A DNA stretch of 64,000 nt from an uncultured Bacteroidales bacterium (GCA_949297215.1 CASFRV010000001.1:186001-250000), one strand, 5' to 3'. Shown: positions 8,487 through 17,949, numbered from the stretch's first letter. Notes: generated by a model not told the origin, from the letters alone. Made by a program: numbers and translations.

Positions 8487-9407
8487 TATCATAAATTCAA
8501 GGCATTCCGGCCGGATGCCTATTTCCATGCTTTCCACCTTTGTGCGCAGCATTCGCCCGTCGAGGCTGACGGGAGCGTGCTCCGGGTTGCTGAAGCTCAC
8601 GTGCCGCGTGCGCCAGATGCGTATGTCCCTGCATCTGAGAAAGCGGCCGGCAAAAAGGAGCCGGAGGCCCACGAAAAGCTGTTTGATGTGCGGGTAGGCC
8701 ACGGCCGTGATGTCGAGCCGGCCGTTGTAGGGGACGGCGCTGGGCGTCAGGCCGTAGCAGCGCGACGAACCGGCGCAGAAGGCCACGTAGCGTTGCCGCC
8801 GGCGGTCGGCGTTGAGGCGGAAATCCATTTTGAAGTCCATGCGGTGGAGCAGCACCTTGGCCACGGCATACAGATAGCCGGCGTTGAGCCATCCTCTCAG
8901 GCCGCGTGCCTTTCGCCGCACGTTGATGACCGATGCGGTGAGGCCCACGTTGAGGCCGTTCAGGAAATAGTAGGTCTGGCGCCCCTCTGCCGTGCATACG
9001 TCGGCCGTCCCGACGTCTATCTTCCGCGTGCGGCGCAGCAGGAGGCTGTCGATGGTTTTTTTATAGTCGTCGGCATCCAGTTTCCAATACTTGGCAAAGT
9101 CGTTGCCAAAGCCGTTGGGCACGACGCCCAGCACGGGCAGGCGTCCGCCCGGCAGCTGCGCGTGCATGATGCCGTTGAGGGCGTGGTTGAGCGCCGCGTC
9201 GCCGCCCACGATGACGATGGTGGCGTAGCCGTTTTCGGCAAGCATGGCCGCAAGCCGCTCCACCGAGCCGGCGCCCTCGCTCTGAACAAAGTCGAACTGG
9301 ATGCCCTGCTCGTACATGTAGGCGCAAATTTTTTTCCAGCGCTTGTGGGTCTTGGCCGAGCCCTCCTTGGGGCAGTAGATGACGCCCCATTTCGTTTTTC
9401 TCTCCAT
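8481..9407 (-). CDS. Diacylglycerol-kinase-family protein with altered GGDG motif
   Basis: A 308-residue soluble protein of the DAGK_cat / sphingosine kinase-like fold. NPxSG at the N-terminus is replaced by GVIYCPKEGSAKT, and the nucleotide-binding loop, normally GGDGT, reads VGGDAALNHALNG. LGVVPNGFGNDFAKY is the conserved PxGxxND-like element and is intact. Related proteins phosphorylate lipid hydroxyls at the membrane surface. Because the two residues after GGD are changed, catalysis is uncertain. The gene is the last of a tight minus-strand run, 7 bp after miaA. Confidence 0.82.
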   Translation of the reverse strand: MERKTKWGVIYCPKEGSAKTHKRWKKICAYMYEQGIQFDFVQSEGAGSVERLAAMLAENGYATIVIVGGDAALNHALNGIMHAQLPGGRLPVLGVVPNGFGNDFAKYWKLDADDYKKTIDSLLLRRTRKIDVGTADVCTAEGRQTYYFLNGLNVGLTASVINVRRKARGLRGWLNAGYLYAVAKVLLHRMDFKMDFRLNADRRRQRYVAFCAGSSRCYGLTPSAVPYNGRLDITAVAYPHIKQLFVGLRLLFAGRFLRCRDIRIWRTRHVSFSNPEHAPVSLDGRMLRTKVESMEIGIRPECLEFMIP

Positions 9408-9414
9408 GCTGCTG

Positions 9415-10332
9415 TTATTCTGCGAGCCATCGGCCGATGGAGGCCAGCTTCTGCTCCATGGGCAGGCTGCCTGCCAGCCAGCGGATGGGGGTGCCGCGGC
9501 GCTCCATGCCTCTGAACCACGTCATCTGGCGCTTGGCAAACTGGTGGATGGCTATTTCCAGCCGTTTGAACATTTCTTCGTAAGTGATCTTCCCCGTTAC
9601 GTACAGCGTGAGGTAACGGTATTCCAGGCCGTAGTAGAGCAAGTCGTCGGCCGTGAGGCCTTCGGCCAGCAGGCTGCGCACCTCGTCGGCCATGCCTGCG
9701 TCAAGGCGTGCCTGCAAGCGTTCGGTGATGCGCCGGCGGCGTGTTTCGCGGTCTACGTCGACGCCGACGGTCAGGCTCCTCAGGCTGGGGAACGAGCGTT
9801 CCTCGGCCGGTCGGTTTTGATAGTATTCTTCGATTTCTATGGCGCGGATGGCGCGTTGTGCGGTGTCGACGTCCGTCGTGTTGTGAAGCGTCTTGTAGCT
9901 TTTCAACAGCACTGTCAGTTCGGCCAGCGACTTGTCGGCCAGTTGCCTGCGCAGCTCCGGGTTTTGCGGGACGGGCAGCAGGCGGTAGCCCCGCAGGATG
10001 CTTTCAAGATAGAGCCCCGAACCGCCACAAACGACCACCGCGTGCCCCCGGGCACGTATCTCGTCGTAGGCTTTCAGGAAGTCGTGCTGATATTCGTAGA
10101 CATTATACTTATATCCCGGCTCCACAATGTCGATGAGATGGTAGGGAACGGGCTTTCCCTCTACGGTATAATCGTCCAGGTCCTTGCCTGTGCCCAAGTC
10201 CATGCGGCGATACACCTGCCGGCTGTCGGCGCTGATGATTTCGCCTCCCAGCTCGTGGGCCAGGGCTGTGGCCAGACGGGTTTTGCCCGAGGCGGTCGGG
10301 CCAAGAATGGCGATGATGTCGAATTTTGACAT
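9415..10332 (-). CDS. miaA: tRNA dimethylallyltransferase
   Basis: A 305-residue enzyme starting MSKFDIIAILGPTASGKTRL, whose GPTASGKT is the P-loop. SADSRQVYRRMDLGTGK is the classic MiaA dimethylallyl-diphosphate and tRNA site. It adds a dimethylallyl group to N6 of A37 in tRNAs that read UNN codons. The frame extends upstream to 10377, but MSKFD at 10332 fits the family start. Neighbours are a GNAT gene (84 bp upstream) and the lipid kinase homologue. Confidence 0.95.
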   Translation of the reverse strand: MSKFDIIAILGPTASGKTRLATALAHELGGEIISADSRQVYRRMDLGTGKDLDDYTVEGKPVPYHLIDIVEPGYKYNVYEYQHDFLKAYDEIRARGHAVVVCGGSGLYLESILRGYRLLPVPQNPELRRQLADKSLAELTVLLKSYKTLHNTTDVDTAQRAIRAIEIEEYYQNRPAEERSFPSLRSLTVGVDVDRETRRRRITERLQARLDAGMADEVRSLLAEGLTADDLLYYGLEYRYLTLYVTGKITYEEMFKRLEIAIHQFAKRQMTWFRGMERRGTPIRWLAGSLPMEQKLASIGRWLAE

Positions 10333-10416
10333 GACGTGGCGCAGATGAAGTGGGTGGATGGGAGCGGGGTGGGGCATGCGCCACAGCCTGTGGACGGGCC
10401 GGGCGCGACGGAGCCC

Positions 10417-10974
10417 TTAGAAACTGTCGTTGGCTCCGACGCCGTAAACGTTTGCGTAGATGTTGTCGCGGATTTCTTCGAAGTGGGCTTCGGCAAAAGC
10501 CTTGTCGGTGGTCATGACAAGCAGGGAGAGCCCCGTTTCACCTCGTCTGTACGGCGGTTGCCGGTAGCTGCGGTCCACTATGCTCAGGCCATGCCGTTCG
10601 TAGAAGGCTATGCGCTTGCGGGCCAAGTCGTTATCGGGCAGTTCCACTTCGAGCACGACGGGCCGCCCGGCGGCCTGCTTTTTCAGCTCCTCGAAGATAC
10701 GTCCGCCGATGCCCTTTCCGCGGATGTCGGCCCGCACGGCAAAATGTTCGACGTAGACGAAACCGTGCAGGAGCCAGAAGCTGATGAAACCTTCAAAGAG
10801 CTCGCCCTCGGTGGCAGCCATGACGCGAAAGTCCGTTTCCGTCTCCATCTGTTTTACCCACTCTTCGGGCGTGCGGCGTTCGGCCTCGGGAAAGGCATCC
10901 GTGTAGAGCTTCACCGCAGCGGCGGTGTGCTCCGGTTTTTCTTTCAGAAGCGTCAGTGAAAAAGGTTGTGTCAT
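10417..10974 (-). CDS. GNAT family N-acetyltransferase
   Basis: A 185-residue GNAT-fold protein. VEHFAVRADIRGKGIGGRIF is motif A, including the acetyl-CoA pyrophosphate-binding RGKGIGG loop, and LEVELPDNDLARKRIAFYER covers motif B. The substrate is unknown. It sits 21 bp downstream of yigZ and 84 bp upstream of miaA in the same direction. Confidence 0.88.
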   Translation of the reverse strand: MTQPFSLTLLKEKPEHTAAAVKLYTDAFPEAERRTPEEWVKQMETETDFRVMAATEGELFEGFISFWLLHGFVYVEHFAVRADIRGKGIGGRIFEELKKQAAGRPVVLEVELPDNDLARKRIAFYERHGLSIVDRSYRQPPYRRGETGLSLLVMTTDKAFAEAHFEEIRDNIYANVYGVGANDSF

Positions 10975-10995
10975 GATTTTGTCACCGGTGAAGTT

Positions 10996-11610
10996 TCAGT
11001 CAGTTTCGGGCAGGATGCGCAATGTATAGAGCTTGGCCACGCAGCTGCGCAGGTCGTCGTAGCCTCCGCGGCGGATGGAGAGCGTCAGAATGCACCCCGA
11101 GTCGGTATAAGTCTGCTGCGCAATGCGGGCTCCCTTTTCATGCGCCAGGCGCATCACCATATCGACGTCGGCATAGGAGGCCTCGATGCTCAGCGAGGCG
11201 TAGATGATTTTTTCAACCACCTCGGCGTTGCGCAAAGCCTCGGCAGCCGCCGTTTTATAGGCCACGGTCAACCCGCCCGTCCCCAGCTTTACGCCGCCAA
11301 AGTAGCGAACCACCACAGCCAGCGTGTCCGTCACGTCGAAAGCCAGCAGCTGCCCCAGGATAGGCTTGCCCGCCGTGCCCGAAGGCTCGCCGTCGTCGTT
11401 CGTGCGGGTGCGCGCCCGGTCGGCTCCCAGCGAATAGGCATAGCAGACGTGGCGGGCGTCGTAAAACTTCTTACGGATTTCCGCCACCCGCTCCTTGGCT
11501 TCCTCTTCGCTCTCCACGTGCATGGCAAACGAGAGGAAACGGCTGCGTTTTTCCGTGTAGCTGCCTTCGCCCGGGGTGCCGATGGTCTGAAAAGCGTCGT
11601 CGCTGTGCAT
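10996..11610 (-). CDS. YigZ/IMPACT family protein
   Basis: A 204-residue protein. KRSRFLSFAMHVESEEEAKE starts the UPF0029 (Impact N) domain; HVCYAYSLG, NDDGEPSGTAGKPIL and VVVRYFGGVKLGTGGL are its signature motifs. The C-terminal third fits the DUF1949 domain common in bacterial YigZ. Eukaryotic IMPACT affects translation control, but the bacterial role is poorly known. The ATG at 11610 is preferred over an upstream one that would overlap the maoC stop. Confidence 0.92.
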   Translation of the reverse strand: MHSDDAFQTIGTPGEGSYTEKRSRFLSFAMHVESEEEAKERVAEIRKKFYDARHVCYAYSLGADRARTRTNDDGEPSGTAGKPILGQLLAFDVTDTLAVVVRYFGGVKLGTGGLTVAYKTAAAEALRNAEVVEKIIYASLSIEASYADVDMVMRLAHEKGARIAQQTYTDSGCILTLSIRRGGYDDLRSCVAKLYTLRILPETD

Positions 11611-11650
11611 GGATGGCTTGCGTCGGTGGTCTGTGCCCTGCCGCTTTTGT

Positions 11651-12124
11651 TTACGCGGGGTTGTTGAAGTGGTAGAGGAACGTTGCCACGCCGTCCAAGG
11701 CATGTTTGCGCTCGTCCTTGATTTCTATCGCGAATTTGATTTCAGCTTTGCAGATGCCGCGCAGGTTGGCCAGCGATTGCAGCGTAGCCACGAGGCGTAT
11801 GCTCTGTCCCGACAGCACGGCCTGGCCGAAGCGCATCTTGTCCATGCCGTAGTTGACCATCATCTTGATATTATTTACCTCGATGATCTGTTGCCACAAG
11901 TAGGGAAGGAGCGATAACGTCAGGTAGCCGTGAACGATGGTCTGGCCGAAGGGGCTTTCGGTTTTTGCACGCTCTGCGTCCACATGTATCCACTGATGGT
12001 CGAGCGTGGCGTCGGCAAACTGGTTGATTCTCTCCTGAGGTATTTCCAGGTAGTCGGACGTTCCAATGACTTTTCCTACATACTTTTCGAAGTCGGCGTA
12101 GGAGTTAATGACAACTCTTTCCAT
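11651..12124 (-). CDS. MaoC-like hot-dog dehydratase
   Basis: This 157-residue single hot-dog protein has FADATLDHQWIHVD, the (R)-enoyl-CoA hydratase motif with catalytic Asp and His, and FGQTIVHGYLTLSLLP, the following conserved helix. It probably hydrates an enoyl-CoA or similar thioester in the cytoplasm, as in NodN-like and PhaJ-like proteins. It is 26 bp downstream of the membrane protein gene and 40 bp upstream of yigZ. Substrate unknown. Confidence 0.9.
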   Translation of the reverse strand: MERVVINSYADFEKYVGKVIGTSDYLEIPQERINQFADATLDHQWIHVDAERAKTESPFGQTIVHGYLTLSLLPYLWQQIIEVNNIKMMVNYGMDKMRFGQAVLSGQSIRLVATLQSLANLRGICKAEIKFAIEIKDERKHALDGVATFLYHFNNPA

Positions 12125-12150
12125 GTTATTTGTTCTTGCTGTGAGTATTT

Positions 12151-13116
12151 TCAGTTGTTTTCGCTGCTCGTCTGTCGCGACACTTCGGTCATCGTGAGCG
12201 CCTTTATTTGAAATTGTGCATTCAGGAATGCTGTGGCCGTATAGGAGCCGAACGTTTTGCCGGGATTGCTTCTTTCAATGCGCTGATCGACGGAGAAATC
12301 CACTTTATAGTCGGTACCGCCGTCGTTGCCGGCCACTTTTGTCACGATGAAGTCGTTGTTGGTCGTAAACGTGCAGCTGATAATTTCGTCAGTAAACATG
12401 TTACCGATGGTTTTCACCACCTCAGCCTTCGTCACCTGCTTTTGGCTCAGGAAAGTGTCCATGACGGGCGTGATATACGCGCAGATGGCGGGCTCATCGT
12501 TTTGGCTGAATGCTTGGAAAAAGCTTTCCAGGACGCGTGCCACCTCCATCTTCTCCATTTCGTCGACCGAAAACCGTTCGGTCGTGCTTTGTGCCATCGA
12601 GGCCTCGGCGGCGTAGCGTCCGTTCGGGTGAAGCGACAGGTAGTTGCTGTATGCCTCTTCGGTGTTGATGCGTTGAGCGTCCACCCAGTCGAGCGAATCG
12701 ATCTTGTCGTCGCACATCTTGTCGTAGCGTTCGTCGGCGAAACGTTCCTTGAAGCTGACGAAATCGCTTTGCCTGCCGTTCGTGCTGATGTTGTTCCACG
12801 AGTCCTGCATGTTTTTCAGTTTCCGCATGCGTTCCTCCACGTCGGCGGCATAGGAGCTTTCGGGATAGTTTGTCAGGAAGTCCTCGAAGTCCTGTATGTC
12901 GTAGTTGTTTTCCAGCAAGTCGTAGGCTGTCTGTTCTTTTTCGTCGGCCTGCGAGGCTTTCACAAAGTAGAAAGCCGTTCCGCCGCCCGCCAGCAGTACG
13001 CCGGCCACGATGAGGCTCACGATGAGGCCTGTCCGTTTCTTTTTCACGGGTTCCTGGGGAGTCTGTCCCGCCGGTTGGGTCGAGGGTGTTTCCTCCTGCA
13101 TATTGTCTGTTGTCAT
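12151..13116 (-). CDS. Single-pass membrane protein of unknown function
   Basis: A 321-residue protein starting MTTDNMQEETPSTQPAGQTP. A Pro/Gln/Thr-rich cytoplasmic head is followed by KKKR and one transmembrane helix (GLIVSLIVAGVLLAGGGTAF, residues about 30-50). The rest is an acidic, helical extracytoplasmic part with repeated YxxYLxxxPxGxYAxEA-like helices that recall TPR-like or outer-membrane-assembly helices, and then a beta-rich NTF2-like tail (EVVKTIGNMFTDEIISCTFT). I do not recognise a named family. It appears to be the first gene of a run through maoC, yigZ, GNAT, miaA and the lipid kinase homologue. Confidence 0.75.
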   Translation of the reverse strand: MTTDNMQEETPSTQPAGQTPQEPVKKKRTGLIVSLIVAGVLLAGGGTAFYFVKASQADEKEQTAYDLLENNYDIQDFEDFLTNYPESSYAADVEERMRKLKNMQDSWNNISTNGRQSDFVSFKERFADERYDKMCDDKIDSLDWVDAQRINTEEAYSNYLSLHPNGRYAAEASMAQSTTERFSVDEMEKMEVARVLESFFQAFSQNDEPAICAYITPVMDTFLSQKQVTKAEVVKTIGNMFTDEIISCTFTTNNDFIVTKVAGNDGGTDYKVDFSVDQRIERSNPGKTFGSYTATAFLNAQFQIKALTMTEVSRQTSSENN

Positions 13117-13150
13117 GATGGAATGTTTTGTTGGCTGCCTGAAAGATTGG

Positions 13151-13158
13151 CAAAAATA
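13151..13158 (-). promoter_or_regulatory. -7 element of the membrane protein gene
   Basis: The reverse strand reads TATTTTTG, a TAnnTTTG match 34 bp upstream of the ATG at 13116, in an AT-rich stretch. No good -33 TTTG is present. Confidence 0.45.
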
Positions 13159-13304
13159 CAAATTTTAATTTGCATACGTCTTGTTTGTGTTTTAACATAT
13201 TTGAAATAGGACAGTTATCCACCCGTTTCGTTTTCTTTTCCGGTGGCAGCGGTGTGCCTATATATAATATGGTGTAGTCCTCCCGTTTTTTGTTGCAAAC
13301 GAAG

Positions 13305-13333
13305 AAAGGGCTCCCCATGTTGGGAGCCCTTTT
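13305..13333 (-). terminator. Intrinsic terminator of the nqr operon
   Basis: AAAGGGCTCCC and GGGAGCCCTTT form an 11-bp stem with a 6-base loop, 43 bp past the nqrF stop. T-rich sequence follows on both sides, so it may also work in the other direction. Confidence 0.8.
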
Positions 13334-13375
13334 CTTTCCGCTGTTGCGGAGCGTGGCGATATGGCGTGCCGGGAG

Positions 13376-14653
13376 CTATCCGCCGAAGTTGTCGTAGCTG
13401 ATGCTCTCTTCCTCAACGCCTAAGTTGTAGAGCATGTCCACTACGGCCTTCGACATCGGGCCGGGGCCGCACATGTAATATTCTATATCCTCGGGAGCCT
13501 CGTGGTCTTTCAGATAGTTTTCATACATCACCTTGTGGACGAAGCCCGGCGTGTAGGCTACGCCGGCGGCGTCGGCTGCCGGGTCGGGACGGTCGAGTGC
13601 CAGATAGAACTTGAAGTTGGGGAATTCCTTTTCCAGCGCAAGGAAGTCTTGCAGATAGAACACCTCGTTCAGGGCGCGGGCGCCGTAGAAATACGACATC
13701 TTGCGATCCGTCGTGTGCAAGGTTTTCGTCATGTGCATGATTTGGGCGCGCAGCGGTGCCATGCCGGCTCCACCACCTACCCATATCATTTCTTTCTTCG
13801 AGTCGAAGTTCGGGTGGAAGTCGCCGTAGGGTCCGCTCATGACCACCTTGTCTCCCGGTTTCAGTGTGAAGATGTACGACGAGGCGATGCCCGGCATCAC
13901 GTCCTGGAAGCCCACCTGGGGTTTCGGCTTGAAGGGCGGCGTGGCGATGCGCACGGTCAGCATGATGCGGTCGCCTTCGGCGGGGTAGTTGGCCATGGAG
14001 TAGGCACGGATGGTGGGTTCCGTGTTCTGGCATTTCAGGTCGAACAGCCCGAACTTCTGCCATGCGGGCAGGTACTCCTCGCCGATGAGCGTTTTGTCGA
14101 TGTCCTTGTCGTAGTCCATCGTGTATGCCGGGATCTTTATCTGCGCATACGAGCCGGGGACGAAGTCCATGTGTTCTCCCTTGGGCAGGGCCACGATAAA
14201 CTCCTTGATGAACGTGGCCACGTTCTTGTTCGATATCACTTCGCACTCCCATTCCTTTACGCCCAGGACCGATTCGGGCACGGTCACGGCGATGTCGCCT
14301 TTCACCTTGCACTGGCAGCCCAGGCGGTAGTGTTCCTTGATCTGTTTGCGCGTGAAGTGGCCTTTTTCCACGTCGAGTATCTCGCCGCCGCCCTCGGGCA
14401 CCTGACACTTACACTGGCCGCACGACCCCTTGCCGCCGCAAGCCGACGACAGGTAGATGCCGTTTTCCGACAGCGTCGAGAGCAGGCTGCTGCCTTGGTC
14501 CACTTTTATTTGTTTCTTCCCGTTCAGCGTCAGCGTCACCTGGCCGCTGGGCGTCAGGTAGCGTTTTGCGATGAGCAGGATGACTACGAGCACCAAGATG
14601 ATGGCCAGAAACACGGTGATGCTGGCAATGATGAAATCCGTTTCGATATGCAT
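13376..14653 (-). CDS. nqrF: Na+-translocating NADH:quinone reductase subunit F
   Basis: At 425 residues this is close to the usual NqrF length. One N-terminal helix (IIASITVFLAIILVLVVILL) anchors it in the inner membrane. A 2Fe-2S domain follows with CGGKGSCGQC and a fourth Cys in LGCQCKV. The FAD-binding part holds RAYSMANYP and the NADH-binding part holds GGGAGMAPLRAQI and CGPGPM. NqrF takes electrons from NADH into the Na+-pumping complex. It is the last gene of nqrABCDEF. Confidence 0.97.
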   Translation of the reverse strand: MHIETDFIIASITVFLAIILVLVVILLIAKRYLTPSGQVTLTLNGKKQIKVDQGSSLLSTLSENGIYLSSACGGKGSCGQCKCQVPEGGGEILDVEKGHFTRKQIKEHYRLGCQCKVKGDIAVTVPESVLGVKEWECEVISNKNVATFIKEFIVALPKGEHMDFVPGSYAQIKIPAYTMDYDKDIDKTLIGEEYLPAWQKFGLFDLKCQNTEPTIRAYSMANYPAEGDRIMLTVRIATPPFKPKPQVGFQDVMPGIASSYIFTLKPGDKVVMSGPYGDFHPNFDSKKEMIWVGGGAGMAPLRAQIMHMTKTLHTTDRKMSYFYGARALNEVFYLQDFLALEKEFPNFKFYLALDRPDPAADAAGVAYTPGFVHKVMYENYLKDHEAPEDIEYYMCGPGPMSKAVVDMLYNLGVEEESISYDNFGG

Positions 14654-14676
14654 GGTTCGTTATCTTTTTTCCTTGG

Positions 14677-15303
14677 TTAGAGACTCAGGCCCGAGAAGCA
14701 CATGAACGCCATGGCCATCAGACCCACCGTGATGAAAGTGATGCCCAGCCCCCGGAGCGGTTTCGGCACGTCCGTGTAAGCCATTTTTTCACGGATGGCG
14801 GCCAGGGCCACGATGGCCAGCAGCCAGCCGATGCCGGCGCCCAGCGCATAGACCACGGCGTCGCCCAGGCTGCCGATGGCTTGCGAGCTCGTGTTGGGGT
14901 CCATCTCGATGCGTTGCTGCATGAAGAGGCTGGCGCCCATGATGGCACAGTTCACGGCGATGAGGGGCAGGAAGATGCCCAGCGCGCCGTAGAGCGTCGG
15001 CGAGAAGCGTTCCACCACCATCTCGACCAGCTGCGTGATGCCGGCGATAACCGCGATGAAGAGGATGAACGACAGATACGTCAGGTCGGTGCCGAAAATG
15101 CCGTCGGCCGACAGCACTTTCGTTTGCAGCAGATAGTCCACCGGCACGGTGACGAGCAAAACGAAGGTGACGGCCACGCCGAGACCGAATGACGTTTTAA
15201 CGTTCTTGCTCACAGCCAGGTACGAACACATACCCAGGAAGGAGGCAAATATCATGTTGTCCACGAAGATGGACCTGACGAATAAACTCAGAGCGTGTTC
15301 CAT
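14677..15303 (-). CDS. nqrE: Na+-translocating NADH:quinone reductase subunit E
   Basis: A 208-residue protein with six membrane helices. Cys26 in [11 protein letters not shown] and Cys119 in [10 protein letters not shown] match the positions that, with NqrD, hold the intramembrane iron site in Vibrio Nqr. It is 23 bp upstream of nqrF and 93 bp downstream of nqrD. Confidence 0.96.
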   Translation of the reverse strand: MEHALSLFVRSIFVDNMIFASFLGMCSYLAVSKNVKTSFGLGVAVTFVLLVTVPVDYLLQTKVLSADGIFGTDLTYLSFILFIAVIAGITQLVEMVVERFSPTLYGALGIFLPLIAVNCAIMGASLFMQQRIEMDPNTSSQAIGSLGDAVVYALGAGIGWLLAIVALAAIREKMAYTDVPKPLRGLGITFITVGLMAMAFMCFSGLSL

Positions 15304-15396
15304 ATATTTCTTGTTTTTCGCATGTCGGAGCCCTTTCCGCCGCCGGCCGTCGGGCCGTCCGCCTTGCGGGGGAGCGCGGCAGAAATGTTTCCGGTC

Positions 15397-16026
15397 TTAC
15401 TTCTTTTCTTCTTTATTGATGGAGCGGTGTACCCAGATGAAGCAGCCCAGGATGATCAGGGCCATGGCGGGCATGGTCATCATGCCGTTGTTCACGTAGC
15501 CGGCGGCGTAGGCTCCCTCGGGTATGATGGTGAAGCCCAGCAGCGTGCCCGAGCCCAGCAGTTCGCGCACGGCACCCACGATCACCAGGATGTAGGCATA
15601 GCCCAGTCCGTTGCCCACGCCGTCCAGGAAGCTCTCCCACGGGCCGTTCATCATGGCAAACGCTTCGAGGCGGCCCATAAGGATACAGTTGGTGATGATA
15701 AGTCCCACGTAGACGCTCAGTTGCACGCTCACGTCGTAGGCAAATGCCGTCAGTATCATGCTCACGATCGTTACGAGCGCCGCCACCACAACCAGCTGGA
15801 TGATGATGCGGATGCGGTTGGGTATGGTCTTACGGATGAGAGATATGATGACGTTGCTGAAAGCTGTGATCACCGTCACCGAAAGTCCCATCACGATGGC
15901 CGGTTCGAGCTGTGCGGTCACGGCCAGCGCCGAGCAGATGCCCAGCACCTGTATGAGGATAGGGTTATCCAGGTTGAGCGGAGCCGCAAAGACCTGTCTG
16001 TTTTCTTTTGAAAATAACTTGCTCAT
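15397..16026 (-). CDS. nqrD: Na+-translocating NADH:quinone reductase subunit D
   Basis: A 209-residue, six-helix membrane protein homologous to NqrE in inverted topology. Cys31 (QVLGICSALAV) and Cys114 (IITNCILMGR) fit the iron-binding cysteines described for the complex. PIVVGAVREL-type sequence (IVGAVRELLGSGTLLG) is typical. It lies 43 bp after nqrC. Confidence 0.96.
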   Translation of the reverse strand: MSKLFSKENRQVFAAPLNLDNPILIQVLGICSALAVTAQLEPAIVMGLSVTVITAFSNVIISLIRKTIPNRIRIIIQLVVVAALVTIVSMILTAFAYDVSVQLSVYVGLIITNCILMGRLEAFAMMNGPWESFLDGVGNGLGYAYILVIVGAVRELLGSGTLLGFTIIPEGAYAAGYVNNGMMTMPAMALIILGCFIWVHRSINKEEKK

Positions 16027-16069
16027 GTTTCTTCTTTTTTGAAGCGGAGCCGCCGGGCGGCCCGGCTGT

Positions 16070-16777
16070 TTATTTTTGGTGCTGTTCCAGGTAAGCTTTG
16101 TACATGCCCAGATATTCGTGTATCATGTCGCGCACGCCGTTGGTCGTGAGCGTGGCGCCCGAGATGCCGTCGCACTGCGTGGTCGGGTCTTGCACCTTTC
16201 CATACTTCACGACGTCGATCACCACGTTGCCGGCATCGTCCGTAATCTTCTTACCCTTAAACTCGTTCTGGAATTTTTCCTCCGTGATGAGCGAGCCGAG
16301 GCCTGCCGTCTCGCTCTGGTGGCTGAAATAGGCGCCATAGACCGTACGGCAGTCGTCGTTGAGCGCCAGATAGCCCCAGATGGAGCCCCAAAGCCCCTTA
16401 CCCACGAGCGGCAGCACATATTTTGTTTCTCCGTTCACATTGCACACGAAGACAGGCAGGTTGTCGGCCGTCATGTCCTTGCGGTCCACGGCAAAGCCGT
16501 CCCGGTCTTTGCCCTTTCCCTCGTTGAGCACCTTTCCCTGGGCGTTCACTATTTCGTCGGCCACGACGACGCGGCTATACTCCGCTTCCACCCGGCTGTT
16601 TTCCACGCCGCGGATGTTGAGCGAGGCCAGTATCTGTTTTTTCTTGTCGATGCGCACGTTGGCTTCCGAGGGTGCTTTCAGTGCCGACGACACGAAAGCC
16701 AGGAGGAAGGCCACCACGATCACTACGACGCAGGCATAGACAATCGTATAGGTATTGCTGTTGGTGTTGATCTTCAT
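16070..16777 (-). CDS. nqrC: Na+-translocating NADH:quinone reductase subunit C
   Basis: A 235-residue subunit with one N-terminal membrane helix (YTIVYACVVVIVVAFLLAFV) and a periplasmic FMN-binding domain. CDGISGATLTTNGV contains the Thr to which FMN is covalently bound in this family. It lies 11 bp after nqrB. Confidence 0.96.
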   Translation of the reverse strand: MKINTNSNTYTIVYACVVVIVVAFLLAFVSSALKAPSEANVRIDKKKQILASLNIRGVENSRVEAEYSRVVVADEIVNAQGKVLNEGKGKDRDGFAVDRKDMTADNLPVFVCNVNGETKYVLPLVGKGLWGSIWGYLALNDDCRTVYGAYFSHQSETAGLGSLITEEKFQNEFKGKKITDDAGNVVIDVVKYGKVQDPTTQCDGISGATLTTNGVRDMIHEYLGMYKAYLEQHQK

Positions 16778-16788
16778 ATCCGTACGTT

Positions 16789-17949
16789 TTATGAGTTTTG
16801 TACGCGTTTTGCACGGCGGCTGATGTTGCGCTGCACAAAGCAGTAGTCGATCAGCGGGGCAAACATGTTCATAAACAGGATGGCCAGCATCATGCCCTCG
16901 GGATAACCCGGGTTGAGCATGCGGATGGTGATGGCCAGTGCGCCGATGAGGAAGCCGTAGATATATTTGCCTCCCTCGGTGCGGGCGCTCGTCACGGGGT
17001 CGGTGGCCATAAAGACGGCGCCGAAGCAGAAGCCGCCCAGCGCGAGGTGCTCATACCACGGTGTCTGGGCCACGGCCGTTTCGGGGCCGAAGGCGTTGAA
17101 CAGCCAGCCCACCAGCGCGCCGCCCACGAAGACGCTCAGCATCGTTTTCCACGAAGCCACGCGCGTCCAGAGCAGGATGAGGGCACCGATGGCGATGGCG
17201 ATGACGCTCGTCTCGCCGATGGAGCCCGGGATGAGGCCCGTCACCATGTCGGCAAAGGGCACGTCGGTTGCGTTGCCGCCGCCCAGCGTGCCGAGCGGGG
17301 TGGCCATCGTCGTGGCGTCGGGCAGCTGGTTGCCCAGGCCGAGCACCTGGTCCTTGCTCAGCCACACGTTGTCGCCGCTCATGCTCGTGGGGTAGGCAAA
17401 GAAGAGGAAGGCGCGTGCCACGAGGGCGGGGTTGAAGATGTTCATGCCCGTGCCGCCGTAGATCTCCTTGGCAAATATCACCGAGAAGGCCACGGCCACG
17501 GCCAGCATCCACAGCGGGCAGCCCACGGGGACAATCATCGGCACGAGCAGGCCCGTAACGAGATAGCCCTCCTGGATTTCCTCTTTTTTCCACTGGGCCA
17601 CGACAAATTCGATGCCCAGGCCCACCACGTAGGACACGATGATTTTCGGCAGCATCACGAGGAAGCCGTAGAGAAACATTTCCCACAGCGTGCCCTCGGC
17701 GCCTGCGGCCGCGTAGTTCTGATAGCCGATGTTGTACATGCCGAAGAGCAGGGCGGGCAGCAGGGCCACCACCACGATCGACATGATGCGTTTCGAGTCG
17801 ATGGCGTCGTGGATGCTCACGCCCGTGCGGGCCGTGGCGTTCGACACCACCAGAAACGACTCGAAGCCCTCGAACACCGAGCGGAAGGCATGCAGCTTAC
17901 CGCCCTCTTCGAAGTTTGGTTTTATTCTGTCTAAAAAGTTCTTTATCAT
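16789..17949 (-). CDS. nqrB: Na+-translocating NADH:quinone reductase subunit B
   Basis: A 386-residue multi-helix membrane subunit and the main Na+ channel subunit. The N-terminus KNFLDRIKPNFEEGGKLHAF is typical. PDATTMATPLGTL probably holds the second FMN-bound Thr. EMFLYGFLVMLPKIIVSYVV and GMMLAILFMNMFAPLIDY are characteristic helices. It lies 57 bp downstream of nqrA. Confidence 0.96.
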   Translation of the reverse strand: MIKNFLDRIKPNFEEGGKLHAFRSVFEGFESFLVVSNATARTGVSIHDAIDSKRIMSIVVVALLPALLFGMYNIGYQNYAAAGAEGTLWEMFLYGFLVMLPKIIVSYVVGLGIEFVVAQWKKEEIQEGYLVTGLLVPMIVPVGCPLWMLAVAVAFSVIFAKEIYGGTGMNIFNPALVARAFLFFAYPTSMSGDNVWLSKDQVLGLGNQLPDATTMATPLGTLGGGNATDVPFADMVTGLIPGSIGETSVIAIAIGALILLWTRVASWKTMLSVFVGGALVGWLFNAFGPETAVAQTPWYEHLALGGFCFGAVFMATDPVTSARTEGGKYIYGFLIGALAITIRMLNPGYPEGMMLAILFMNMFAPLIDYCFVQRNISRRAKRVQNS

